A DNA stretch of 64,000 bases from Vibrio hepatarius (GTDB taxonomy: Bacteria > Pseudomonadota > Gammaproteobacteria > Enterobacterales > Vibrionaceae): assembly GCF_001274785.1 (NCBI RefSeq), contig NZ_LHPI01000012.1, positions 237,004 through 301,003 on the forward strand, given 5' to 3'. Positions 38,955 through 47,033 of the stretch are shown piece by piece. Each line of letters starts with the position of its first letter. Positions within the stretch are counted from its first letter, which is position 1. Made by a program: the position numbers and the translations under genes. Under the pieces are notes generated by a model. It searched no databases and was not told where the DNA came from. It saw only the letters and a program-made list of their open reading frames with translations.

Positions 38955-39467
38955 CTAACAATCTTCGATATCTTCATTGCCACTTTCTGGCCTTCTCACC
39001 CCTAAGCTTTCCGCGGGTAAAATGGTGATGAAACTCGGTGTCGTCCCTACCGCATCAATTAAGAGTGACAACACCAAAAATCTAAACGTGTAATCTGCTT
39101 CAGCACGGACAAACTTGATTTGACCAAAGGTAGTATTCAACTCACTATCACTCGCTGGTGGAGTGGCAAAAAAGCCTGAGACGTCCACCTCCTCACCATT
39201 AATATCCAGATAGCTGATAGTAAGGTCTTCAGGTTCAAAACCTGGCGGGTAGATATTGGTCAAAGAAGGTAAACTCGGAATATCATCGCGGTCTGCGATA
39301 TAACATACGGTCGCTAACCTCGCGGCTCTGCGTGTGACTTCATTGGCCATTTGCGCGGAGAAGAAATACAACGCGAACTCGATGATCGCGAAAATTACTA
39401 ACAACACCGCCAGCGCAATCATCAAGAATTCAACTTGAGTCACCCCTTTACTCGTTGCTCTTTTCAT
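38955..39467 (-). CDS. tadF: TadE/TadF-like minor pseudopilin
   Basis: A 170-residue protein with the TadE-like N terminus KGVTQVEFLMIALAVLLVIFAII, a prepilin-like cleavage region (after G8) with a glutamate at position +5 followed by a hydrophobic helix. The rest is extracytoplasmic. It overlaps tadE by 4 nt (ATGA), so translation is coupled. In Tad systems TadE and TadF are pseudopilins processed by TadV and needed for pilus biogenesis. The E/F assignment is by order only. Confidence 0.85.
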   Translation of the reverse strand: MKRATSKGVTQVEFLMIALAVLLVIFAIIEFALYFFSAQMANEVTRRAARLATVCYIADRDDIPSLPSLTNIYPPGFEPEDLTISYLDINGEEVDVSGFFATPPASDSELNTTFGQIKFVRAEADYTFRFLVLSLLIDAVGTTPSFITILPAESLGVRRPESGNEDIEDC

Positions 39468-39928
39468 GGCGCGGTCCTCATTTTTGTGGATGCTCCAAAA
39501 GTGAACTCTAACGACGTGTCAGTGAAAGGAAGTCGGGTAAAAATAGGCTCATAAGAGAAACTGGCAGAAAGCGTGACTTCTTTGGTTGCCGCGGTAGGTT
39601 GAGTTATCAATACGTCAATAGGATCTAAATATTTGATCACTTTGCTGTCTTGATCGGTGGGAAAAGCCTTGCCGTAAACAACTACATTCTTAATTTCGTC
39701 TTCGTTGGCAATATCAGTAAAATTAAGCGTGCCGTAGGTATTCACGACCGCGTATCGCACTCCGTTTTGCAACGCTTTATTGATTTCCGTGTATTGGATT
39801 AATGCTCTGCCGACATCAATGAGTAGTACGGCCATAATGAGCAGCACAGGCAAGCAAATAATAAATTCAACGGCGGCTAAGCCGGATTGTTGGTGCTTGT
39901 ATTTGATGTTCTGGGTGTAATGGTTCAT
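39464..39928 (-). CDS. tadE: TadE-like minor pseudopilin
   Basis: A 154-residue protein. The helix begins HQQSGLAAVEFIICLPVLLIMAVLLIDVGRAL: glycine before the cut, glutamate at +5, then a 20-residue hydrophobic stretch, the TadE pattern. The ATG at 39928 has GGAG at good spacing and lies 1 nt past the tadG stop; an ATG 15 nt earlier overlaps tadG. The predicted mature protein is exported and probably joins TadF and TadG at the pilus base or tip. Confidence 0.87.
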   Translation of the reverse strand: MNHYTQNIKYKHQQSGLAAVEFIICLPVLLIMAVLLIDVGRALIQYTEINKALQNGVRYAVVNTYGTLNFTDIANEDEIKNVVVYGKAFPTDQDSKVIKYLDPIDVLITQPTAATKEVTLSASFSYEPIFTRLPFTDTSLEFTFGASTKMRTAP

Positions 39929-39929
39929 A

Positions 39930-41255
39930 TCATGATGCTCCATTACCTAAAGGGTCTTTATACAGTTGAATTCTAAAAAGACCGTTATCACTCGGATCAA
40001 TGCCCGTAGAGCCGTTATTGATGCCGCAGTCATAGAGAAACTGACCGATGACTTCAGAGTCATTACCTTGCTGCTTCACTTTCTGAGTCAAAAAGAAACA
40101 GCCTAAGCCAAGCACTGTTACCGTTTGCTTACCTCCAGTCGAGCTTGAACAGTCGATAATAGGGACTTGGAGTACACGACGACCTTCTAAACCATCAGCG
40201 TCGTAGTATTGAGAATTGCAACTGTTGCCTTCAATACAACTATTTAGTTTTTGGTAGTAATCGGCGTAGTAAAACGCCCCCGGCTTATTGTTTTCGTAAA
40301 TATCTTTGTAGTTGCTTTCGGTGACGTTTGACTCTTCGATATATTTATCGGATTTAACCGTTTCGCCTTCTTCGGTTGGGCCAGTAAAATCGCCAAAGCG
40401 CGTGTTAATGCCTTGAGCGACTGGACCGGTCCCTTTACCCGTTTCAGTATCAATCGCTTGACCAGCAGTAATGCAGTTTTCTGTTGCACCTGCAAACGCA
40501 TCTCGCACGCCATCTTTACCATTCAAGCCGAGGTCCAACAGCTGGAAGTTACCTGGCCCCAACTCCCCGTTTTGATGGCTAGACGGTTTAATCGCGTAGA
40601 TGGTGTCCGGTACTTTGTCTCGGGTCGAGTCATAATTGGGATAGTTAGAAGGAATGTAACCCCAAGCGGTTTCATCGGTTAATGCCGGATTACCACACAT
40701 CGCAACAGGCGCAATGTTACACGTAGTCTGGATACTGGCACTACGACCCGCCACAGCGCTAGCAGACACATCTTTATCACCGCCAAAGATAAAGCTGAGG
40801 TATTGAGTAAGCGGCACACTGTCGACAACAACACGGGTGTATATGTCGTATTTTGTGCCGGTTGGTGCGACAAACGCCTCCGCAGTGACAAAGGTTTGTA
40901 AATCAGTAGAAAACGTGATGTTAGCGTTGACCGTATCAAAACTATTACCGGATGCATTGACGCCAAGTAAATCGACTAACTCAGCATTGCCTGACTCCGC
41001 AACATAGCTGTTAAGCGTATCTATCGCAGCCGATCTCGATGCATATACATTGCTGGTTTTGTCTGCGACTACCGCCGAAGCCAGTGCTGCTGCATCAACC
41101 GCGTTTTGCAGTCGTGTCTTGTTCAACACTTGGTGGTTTAAATCAATCACAAATGCCGCCATACCGATCAGGATCAGCATCAATAGGCTTACCAAAACCA
41201 ATGTGATCCCTTGCTGGGATTTCATGGTCAATGTTTGCTTTGCGTGCATCATCAT
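39930..41255 (-). CDS. tadG: TadG-like pilus assembly protein, cysteine-rich
   Basis: A 441-residue exported protein anchored by an N-terminal helix (SQQGITLVLVSLLMLILIGMA) followed by VIDLNHQVLNKTRLQNAVDAAALASA, the conserved start of TadG-type (Tad domain) proteins. The long extracytoplasmic part carries eight cysteines in its second half, for example NSCIEGNSC and IIDCSS, likely paired as disulfides. No von Willebrand A MIDAS motif was seen, unlike some TadG proteins. AAGGA precedes the start. It lies before tadE, not at the end of the operon as in Aggregatibacter. Confidence 0.85.
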   Translation of the reverse strand: MMMHAKQTLTMKSQQGITLVLVSLLMLILIGMAAFVIDLNHQVLNKTRLQNAVDAAALASAVVADKTSNVYASRSAAIDTLNSYVAESGNAELVDLLGVNASGNSFDTVNANITFSTDLQTFVTAEAFVAPTGTKYDIYTRVVVDSVPLTQYLSFIFGGDKDVSASAVAGRSASIQTTCNIAPVAMCGNPALTDETAWGYIPSNYPNYDSTRDKVPDTIYAIKPSSHQNGELGPGNFQLLDLGLNGKDGVRDAFAGATENCITAGQAIDTETGKGTGPVAQGINTRFGDFTGPTEEGETVKSDKYIEESNVTESNYKDIYENNKPGAFYYADYYQKLNSCIEGNSCNSQYYDADGLEGRRVLQVPIIDCSSSTGGKQTVTVLGLGCFFLTQKVKQQGNDSEVIGQFLYDCGINNGSTGIDPSDNGLFRIQLYKDPLGNGAS

Positions 41256-41278
41256 CGTTCCTTAAGTGACTAAATCAC

Positions 41279-41503
41279 TTACTTCTTCTTAGATGACCCA
41301 TTGTTGTTATAAATGGTCAAACTCGTTTCAGAACGCTCACCGCTGCCTTCAGGCAGGTAGCCGAGATTTTCTCTCCAAGCATTTGGGTTTTGCGTCTGCT
41401 CTGCTCGCAACTGACTAAGGGAAACACCAAGCTCTGGGTCATTTGCACAACCGCTCAGACTCAGTGAAGCGCAACAAATAGCGAATATCATTGTATTTTT
41501 CAT
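41279..41503 (-). CDS. Small lipoprotein of the tad locus
   Basis: A 74-residue protein with a lipoprotein signal (CCASLSLSGC, cysteine near residue 19). The mature part of about 55 residues is polar and ends SSKKK. I do not recognise a family. It sits between the secretin gene rcpA (11 bp) and tadG (23 bp), the place where other tad loci have rcpB/cpaD, and could be a short partner of the secretin. That role is inferred from position only. Confidence 0.8.
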   Translation of the reverse strand: MKNTMIFAICCASLSLSGCANDPELGVSLSQLRAEQTQNPNAWRENLGYLPEGSGERSETSLTIYNNNGSSKKK

Positions 41504-41514
41504 ATCAGCCCCAC

Positions 41515-42987
41515 CTATAAACTGTGCCCAAACGAACCATCTGTACCACCTTCTGACCCGCCGTATCGATACGCATCATTCTCATCATTGCTATTGGCAT
41601 TGTTGTCGAGTTGGTATTTGTCAAAATCTAGTCTTGCCCCTTTACCCAAGAGATAAAACTCGATGTCGTTCGGACTGACATATCCGTCGGTCGGTAACGT
41701 GATATTGCGGCGATCGATAGGTTTGGCTAGTTTCGGTGTCACTAAAATGACGAGTTCAGTTTCACCGGAGGTGTACTCTTCACTCTTAAATAGGCGACCG
41801 AGTATTGGTACGTCCGAAATACCGGGTAACCCTTTGTCAACATTACGAGAGTTCTCGCTGAGCAAACCTGCAATCCCCATGGTTTGGCCATCGGCAAGTT
41901 CAAGTGTGGTTCCCGCACTTCGCTTGGTGATAGGCGGAATAAAGTAAGCCGCGTTCGTATCCCCTGGGTTGTAGGTCAGTACACCCGTGGTCGCAAGTTC
42001 GCTCACGTTAACGCCCAGTTTCAGGTTGATTTTCTTGTCACTTAAAATGTAGGGAATAAAGTTGAGTGACACACCGTACTCTTTGTACGCGATAGTAATA
42101 CCGTTCTCATTAGGTACGGGGATTGGGAATTCACCGCCAGCTACAAACTCAGCTTTTGTGCCGCTTAGAGCCGTTAAACTTGGCTCCGCCAACACTTTAG
42201 CAACGCCGTTTTGTTTAGCGATATCAAGCGCAAAGGTGAACAAGGTATTGCTGTCGATAAATGAACCTAGGAACCCAAATTCATTTACACCCGGCGCATT
42301 TAACACTGGAGAAATCGCGCTACCGACACCTTCTAACGAACCACCTACGGTTGTCCCCCCCCAAGTGATATCACCGCTTTGTTGGAAGAAGTGGAAGTTA
42401 GTATCAAAACGTCTCACTAGAGAGCGTTGCACTTCAGCGACTGTCACTTCCAACGTCACCTGTTGCGCACCACCAATTGAAAGCAAATTGATCACTGAAC
42501 CATCTTTATCATCGTCATCACTTTCATCGGCAGAGTTGCCCGCCGCGAAGGTTTCAGCAATTTTCAGTGCCATATCCATATTCTGCTGATTACTAATCAG
42601 ACCTTTAAGAACAATTTTGTCTTGGGTGCTGTGGACTTCGATGCTTTCATTGGGTAAAAACTGATTGAGCTTCGCTTTTAATGTATTGAGATCATGAGTG
42701 ACCTCGACGTTAAAGGACTCAATGATTCGCCCTCGACTGTCCCAAACCGATACATTGGTTGTGCCTAGTCGTTTACCGATCAAGAACAACTCATTCGATC
42801 TTAGAACCAAAATATCCAACACGGCTGGATCGCCTAAAGTTACTTTCTTCGCGCTTCCCGAAATCATCAACTGAGTAGATTGGTGATGAGGTACAGAGAC
42901 AACTCGTCCAGACTGAGCGGCCGCGTGTACGGTGAAACTCGAACCCACCAATAGTAACTGGCATAAAATTAATATTATTCTTTTCAT
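41515..42987 (-). CDS. rcpA: Outer-membrane secretin RcpA/CpaC
   Basis: The outer-membrane channel for the Flp pilus (490 residues). It has a signal peptide (about residues 1-23, cleavage near VHAAA), an N-terminal secretin-associated domain with VTLGDPAVLDILVLRSNELFLIGK and a BON-like segment, then the secretin domain with VPVPNENGITIAYKEYGVSLNFIPYI and LELADGQTMGIAGLLSE, ending GIPDVPILGRLFKS-like (here GISDVPILGRLFKS). It follows rcpC by 7 bp. Confidence 0.95.
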   Translation of the reverse strand: MKRIILILCQLLLVGSSFTVHAAAQSGRVVSVPHHQSTQLMISGSAKKVTLGDPAVLDILVLRSNELFLIGKRLGTTNVSVWDSRGRIIESFNVEVTHDLNTLKAKLNQFLPNESIEVHSTQDKIVLKGLISNQQNMDMALKIAETFAAGNSADESDDDDKDGSVINLLSIGGAQQVTLEVTVAEVQRSLVRRFDTNFHFFQQSGDITWGGTTVGGSLEGVGSAISPVLNAPGVNEFGFLGSFIDSNTLFTFALDIAKQNGVAKVLAEPSLTALSGTKAEFVAGGEFPIPVPNENGITIAYKEYGVSLNFIPYILSDKKINLKLGVNVSELATTGVLTYNPGDTNAAYFIPPITKRSAGTTLELADGQTMGIAGLLSENSRNVDKGLPGISDVPILGRLFKSEEYTSGETELVILVTPKLAKPIDRRNITLPTDGYVSPNDIEFYLLGKGARLDFDKYQLDNNANSNDENDAYRYGGSEGGTDGSFGHSL

Positions 42988-42994
42988 AATCCAC

Positions 42995-43732
42995 CTAATT
43001 ACTTACTCGGACTTTCGAAGCCTGAGATCCTTTGATGACAGTAACACTAGGAGCTGGAACGTAACGTTTTACTGGAGCTGGCTTATCGACGGTATGAGGG
43101 TTACGTAACGCAAGCTGGATCTGACCTTTGCTGTTTTCAGTGAGCAGTTTTTCTGCTTCTTTGGGCGTCACTTCCAACGTCACAGCTCGAACGATAACGG
43201 GCTTGTTGTCATCCGTTCTAGCTGTCTGGTCAACCGCCAATACTTTGAGGTTCTTCAATACCGTATCCGTCCTTGAGCCCTTAGTATTGAGCACATCTAC
43301 CTTATTTCCCGGCAACAGGAATCCAGCAACACCAATAACGTCATTGACACGGATAGTCAGCGCGCGTTTATCTTCAGGAATTAACGCCGCCAATGTAACC
43401 CCCTCCCCCGGAACCGCAATACGATTCGGATTGATCAGTTCATCTTTAAAAATCGAAGTGGTGACAACTTTGCCAACGGCTTGCTCAGGCAGCTTAAGGG
43501 TTTCTTCGGTAATCCAATCCACTTCCATCATTTTGGTCGTCAGATGTTTATCCTCCAGAATAATCCCTGGCTCTAACTCAACAGCCGCAACCAATACAGG
43601 GTGACGTTCAACTTCTTCCATTTGCACGGTAGGTTGAGTTCGGCTATCCAACCATTGCTTTGCAATCAATACTGCCCCTAAACCAAAGGCGATAGATAAC
43701 AGTAAGAGCATGGTGATTTGTGTCTTACTCAT
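42995..43732 (-). CDS. rcpC: Pilus assembly protein RcpC/CpaB
   Basis: A 245-residue periplasmic protein anchored by an N-terminal helix (about residues 5-25). It has the SAF-like domain (VLVAAVELEPGIILEDKHLTTKMM) and the RcpC/CpaB region IPEDKRALTIRVNDVIGVAGFLLPGNKVDVL. RcpC proteins are linked to secretin assembly and, in Aggregatibacter, to pilin modification. It starts 15 bp after the AAA+ ATPase gene and precedes rcpA. Confidence 0.93.
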   Translation of the reverse strand: MSKTQITMLLLLSIAFGLGAVLIAKQWLDSRTQPTVQMEEVERHPVLVAAVELEPGIILEDKHLTTKMMEVDWITEETLKLPEQAVGKVVTTSIFKDELINPNRIAVPGEGVTLAALIPEDKRALTIRVNDVIGVAGFLLPGNKVDVLNTKGSRTDTVLKNLKVLAVDQTARTDDNKPVIVRAVTLEVTPKEAEKLLTENSKGQIQLALRNPHTVDKPAPVKRYVPAPSVTVIKGSQASKVRVSN

Positions 43733-43747
43733 GGCATCCTTTCTCCT

Positions 43748-45058
43748 CTACTCGTCAACCGTGAAATACAAATTCCAGGCGCGATTAAGAATTTCGCTGG
43801 AGACACTGTTATTACTCGCTTCAAATAGCAATATGTCTCGACTAATCCCCAAAATGTCTTTGGGTAAACACGGGAAATACCCAGTGCCGCTAACGCTATG
43901 TAGCTGTTTCAGTTGTTCAAAAAAACCGGCTTCTAAGTTGAGCTGATATTCTTTGGCTAAATCCGTCCACAACTGGACATAATCCATCAACTCAAGTGGC
44001 TCAAACTCAATCTTGTAACCAAGTCGTCTTAAGAATGCAGGGTCGGCGATTGCGCTTGGCGGAAGGTTAGAAGAGAAAGCTAAGGTCAATAGAAACGGGA
44101 CCGATATTTGCTGACCATTGGGTAGACCTAAGTGGTCGACTAAATATTCCATCGGTACAATCCAGCGGTTAAGGAGCGCAGCAACTGGCATCGTTTGGCG
44201 ACCTAAATCGTCTATCACTAAGATGCCGTTATTTGCCATCATCTGTAGTGGCGCAATCCAAACTCGGTTGTGCTCACTGTGATTGACTTCAAGCATATCC
44301 ATTGTCAATTCCCCACCGACTTGGATATTTGGTCGCTCACACAAAATCCATCGCTTGTCATAGTGATGATCGAGTTTGACGTAAATTTCCGAATGGGTGT
44401 TATCCAAGCGGCGATGGTGGTGCTCAGAAAACACTTTGATAATGTTCCCATCCGCATATACAGCATAAGGAATGAATACTGAGGTGTTTAATGCATTCAA
44501 CACTCGAGCTGCAACGAAGCTCTTACCCGTACCAGCATGGCCGTAGAGCAACAACGCTCGACCAGAATTAATTGCAGGACCAAGCACTGGAATAATTCGC
44601 TCTGCGCCATAGACATCGGATAATGCTCTTTCCACATCCGGTCTAGTAATCGGTTGATTGCGAAGATCTTGCTGTTTTACGATGTCCCAATATTGGGTCA
44701 AGGAAACGGGAACAGGACCGATATAGGCGTCCTTACGAAATGCGAGCTCAGCTTCAGCGAGACCTAACTCTGTTAGTCCGTAACGAACTTTATTGTAGGC
44801 ACTGCCAGAACTAGACATCGGTTGATAGACTTCAACCCAACTTTTACTTCTCAAATGAGCCAAGGCTGTCTCAACAATATGAGAAACGACACACATCCGG
44901 TGGGTAAGCTCGACCAAATCTGACTTTGGGTAAGCAGAAAGATGCTTGAGAAGTAAGTTTTCTGTGACGACAGGAGGAACGCCCAAACTTTCTTCATCAG
45001 AAGGAACCGCTGGCGGAGAGATTTGAGGTATTAGATCGTCCTTAAATACCGTTCCCAT
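43748..45058 (-). CDS. Winged-helix AAA+ ATPase of the tad locus
   Basis: A soluble 436-residue ATPase placed between tadV and rcpC. Residues about 35-115 look like a winged helix (LAHLRSKSWVEVYQP then VRYGLTELGLAEAELAF), followed by a linker with YIGPVPVSLTQYWDIV. The AAA+ module has Walker A LLYGHAGTGKSFVA, Walker B GILVIDDLGRQ, a sensor-1-like FSSNLPPS and DPAFLRRLGYKIEF with candidate arginine finger. There is no signal peptide or membrane helix. It is not TadA or TadZ. I recall similar uncharacterised ATPases in other bacteria but no function. It may remodel or load a Tad component. Confidence 0.85.
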   Translation of the reverse strand: MGTVFKDDLIPQISPPAVPSDEESLGVPPVVTENLLLKHLSAYPKSDLVELTHRMCVVSHIVETALAHLRSKSWVEVYQPMSSSGSAYNKVRYGLTELGLAEAELAFRKDAYIGPVPVSLTQYWDIVKQQDLRNQPITRPDVERALSDVYGAERIIPVLGPAINSGRALLLYGHAGTGKSFVAARVLNALNTSVFIPYAVYADGNIIKVFSEHHHRRLDNTHSEIYVKLDHHYDKRWILCERPNIQVGGELTMDMLEVNHSEHNRVWIAPLQMMANNGILVIDDLGRQTMPVAALLNRWIVPMEYLVDHLGLPNGQQISVPFLLTLAFSSNLPPSAIADPAFLRRLGYKIEFEPLELMDYVQLWTDLAKEYQLNLEAGFFEQLKQLHSVSGTGYFPCLPKDILGISRDILLFEASNNSVSSEILNRAWNLYFTVDE

Positions 45059-45122
45059 AAATTGTGCCCTCCCATGATTGGCACTCGGGTCAGTCTCCAG
45101 CTAATCAAAAGAGACACTAATG

Positions 45123-45617
45123 CTAATGAATGTAGAAAAAGTAAGCCAAACCAATAACGACTGCTGGAGCAAAAGGAATCACCAGAGGTTGACTGGATTT
45201 CCATCCTGGTGTCACTTTCTGCACTGCGTAACTACGCATCTGTTCTGTCATCGTTACCGGTGATGAGGCTAAATGCCTTGCTAGGAAAAGAGTCGCAATT
45301 ACGCCACCAGCGATAACGATATAAGGTGTTGCTAGCCACATTTGCTCTGAACCAAGCCATAGACCAATAGCAGCCAACAGTTTTACGTCTCCACCCGCCA
45401 TCGCTTTCATAAAGTAGAAAACAAAACACAAGGTTGTCGTATAGAAAAAGCCAGTCAAATGAAGACGCCAACCTAAATTACTCCCAAAGCTCAGCTCTGT
45501 TAGTACCGCGACGATAAGCAGCAAAATCATTTTGTTGGGAATACGGTGCCTCATCACGTCAGAGACACCAATCACGATAAGTAAGGACCAGATTACTAAA
45601 TGAAATGTCATAGCCAT
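45123..45617 (-). CDS. tadV: Prepilin peptidase TadV/CpaA
   Basis: An aspartic membrane peptidase (164 residues, about four to five helices) that cuts the Flp prepilin and the TadE/F pseudopilins. The two catalytic aspartates are visible as D20 in VSDVMRHRIPN and D77 in AGGDVKLL. It is the short form without the N-methylation domain, as usual for TadV. It follows flp by 53 bp and precedes the AAA+ gene by 64 bp. Confidence 0.94.
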   Translation of the reverse strand: MAMTFHLVIWSLLIVIGVSDVMRHRIPNKMILLLIVAVLTELSFGSNLGWRLHLTGFFYTTTLCFVFYFMKAMAGGDVKLLAAIGLWLGSEQMWLATPYIVIAGGVIATLFLARHLASSPVTMTEQMRSYAVQKVTPGWKSSQPLVIPFAPAVVIGLAYFFYIH

Positions 45618-45670
45618 TTATCGCTCCCTGTACTTAACGTTAGTATTCCAAATCCGTAAGCTTTACTTAG

Positions 45671-45868
45671 TTAACCACCAGAGCCAGCGCCACCACCAAT
45701 GCCTTCAATGTCACTAGACACATCAGAGAATACGCCCGCTAGTGTGTCCCAGAAGCCAAGGTTTAGCATTGCAGCCACGATCAAAGCAGCACCTAGGATG
45801 TACTCCAAAAGTGTTAAGCCTTCCTCGTCGTTCCAAAACTCTTTTATTAAGTGAGTGAACTTGTCCAT
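45671..45868 (-). CDS. flp: Flp-type major pilin
   Basis: A 65-residue prepilin. The cut is expected after glycine 17 in NDEEG|LTLLEYILGAALIVAAML, giving the Flp motif with glutamate at +5 and tyrosine at +6 and a 20-residue hydrophobic helix. The mature pilin is about 48 residues and ends in a glycine-rich tail GGGAGSGG. AGGGGAAGGA gives a very strong ribosome site, fitting a major structural protein. Only one pilin gene is present. Confidence 0.96.
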   Translation of the reverse strand: MDKFTHLIKEFWNDEEGLTLLEYILGAALIVAAMLNLGFWDTLAGVFSDVSSDIEGIGGGAGSGG

Positions 45869-45939
45869 TTTCCTTCCCCTATATCCTATTCGAAGGTTGA
45901 TTCGAATTTCGTGTCCATCAATCTTTAGGTCGATGTCAC

Positions 45940-46008
45940 ATTTTAAAAAGTAGGTTAGTGTTTAAGTTGTTAGTTAGGACTTTTTTGTTTTTAGGTAGGA
46001 CTTTTTTG
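45940..46008 (-). promoter_or_regulatory. Predicted AraC-dependent flp promoter with 21-bp-spaced direct repeats
   Basis: Two 18-bp direct repeats, TTAGTTAGGACTTTTTTG (45970-45987) and TTAGGTAGGACTTTTTTG (45991-46008), differ at one base and are offset by exactly 21 bp. On the minus strand they end 1 bp before a poor -35 (AACTTA, 45963-45968). A 17-bp spacer leads to a good -10 (TAAAAT, 45940-45945), about 72 bp before flp. A further TAGTTAGG lies at 46058-46065. The arrangement mirrors the araI1-araI2 half-sites. Confidence 0.7.
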
Positions 46009-46159
46009 CCCTATTCATCTGAGTGCTATCAAACAGTGACTCCACCAGCATTACAGATAGTTAGGTGGCTTTTATTTTTGATTTTTTCTTCTACGCTTAA
46101 CTTTAGCACTACCCGCATTTTCTTGAGTTCACCCTTGAAATTGAGGATATAAAATAAGA

Positions 46160-46915
46160 ATGAAGTCCAGAATCCACTGGCTAGGTAAAAGTATTAACGA
46201 GCTTCCAGCATCATGTATGAATGCGTTAAGAGAAGAGTTTAATGTCAACGAATACGCAGATGATATTTCGGTGTTAAGCGAGCCTAATGTCCATTTTTGC
46301 GTGGTTTACCTAAGCGGATCAGAGACTCTGCCCATCTCTTGCGTCAGCACATTATGTAAAAATTTAAACAAACGATTATTTGTCTTGCTAGAAAAAGGCT
46401 GCGCTGTCGATCTGCCCGACCATTCCGTGGTGTGTGAGCAACACGAGCTAGACGTCAAATCATTCCCTAAATGGCTAAAATATTTAGATAAAAAATATTA
46501 TTCGACCTATAGCGATCCCCATAACAAGCACGCTACTTTGAACGGTGGACTACCTCCCAGAACAAAGGAGATCAATAAAGTATTACGCTATGTTGAACAA
46601 AACCTCCATAAAGAAGTACGAGAGGAAGACGTCGCCGCGCTTTGCCACTACTCTGCCTCATACTTCTCTAAGTATTTTCGTAAGCACCTTGGCGTTTGCT
46701 TCCGCGATTACTTGATTGAAAAACGCCTAACACTGGCGAAAGATCTTCTCAAGAACCAACCGAATGTGAAAATCGCCTATATCGCTTATCAGTGTGGTTA
46801 CCAAGATATCTCTTATTTCGCTCGCATTTTTAAAAAGCGGATTGGTGTTTCTCCAGCCACGTATCGACAGCAATACCTCAAAGCGAAAACCTCCATCCAT
46901 CACAAGTCTGCATAG
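46160..46915 (+). CDS. AraC-family regulator, probable activator of the tad locus
   Basis: A 251-residue regulator divergent from flp. The C-terminal 110 residues (from about 137) are a complete AraC domain: VREEDVAALCHYSASYFSKYFRK (first helix-turn-helix) and KIAYIAYQCGYQDISYFARIFKK with VSPATYRQQ (second). The N-terminal 130 residues match no cupin; strand-helix rhythm such as HFCVVYLSG, KRLFVLLEKG and KSFPKWLKYLDK recalls a receiver domain without a clear phospho-aspartate. The 21-bp repeats before flp are its likely sites. Its input signal is unknown. Confidence 0.9.
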   Translation: MKSRIHWLGKSINELPASCMNALREEFNVNEYADDISVLSEPNVHFCVVYLSGSETLPISCVSTLCKNLNKRLFVLLEKGCAVDLPDHSVVCEQHELDVKSFPKWLKYLDKKYYSTYSDPHNKHATLNGGLPPRTKEINKVLRYVEQNLHKEVREEDVAALCHYSASYFSKYFRKHLGVCFRDYLIEKRLTLAKDLLKNQPNVKIAYIAYQCGYQDISYFARIFKKRIGVSPATYRQQYLKAKTSIHHKSA

Positions 46916-47033
46916 AACTTGCTGAAGAAATATTCACCACCATTCCCTTGCCAGTACAAATCATGCTAAATTTAACAATGCATTAACAACTATAAATATA
47001 AATACCGATAATAAAGACATGGAGTCACCTAAC

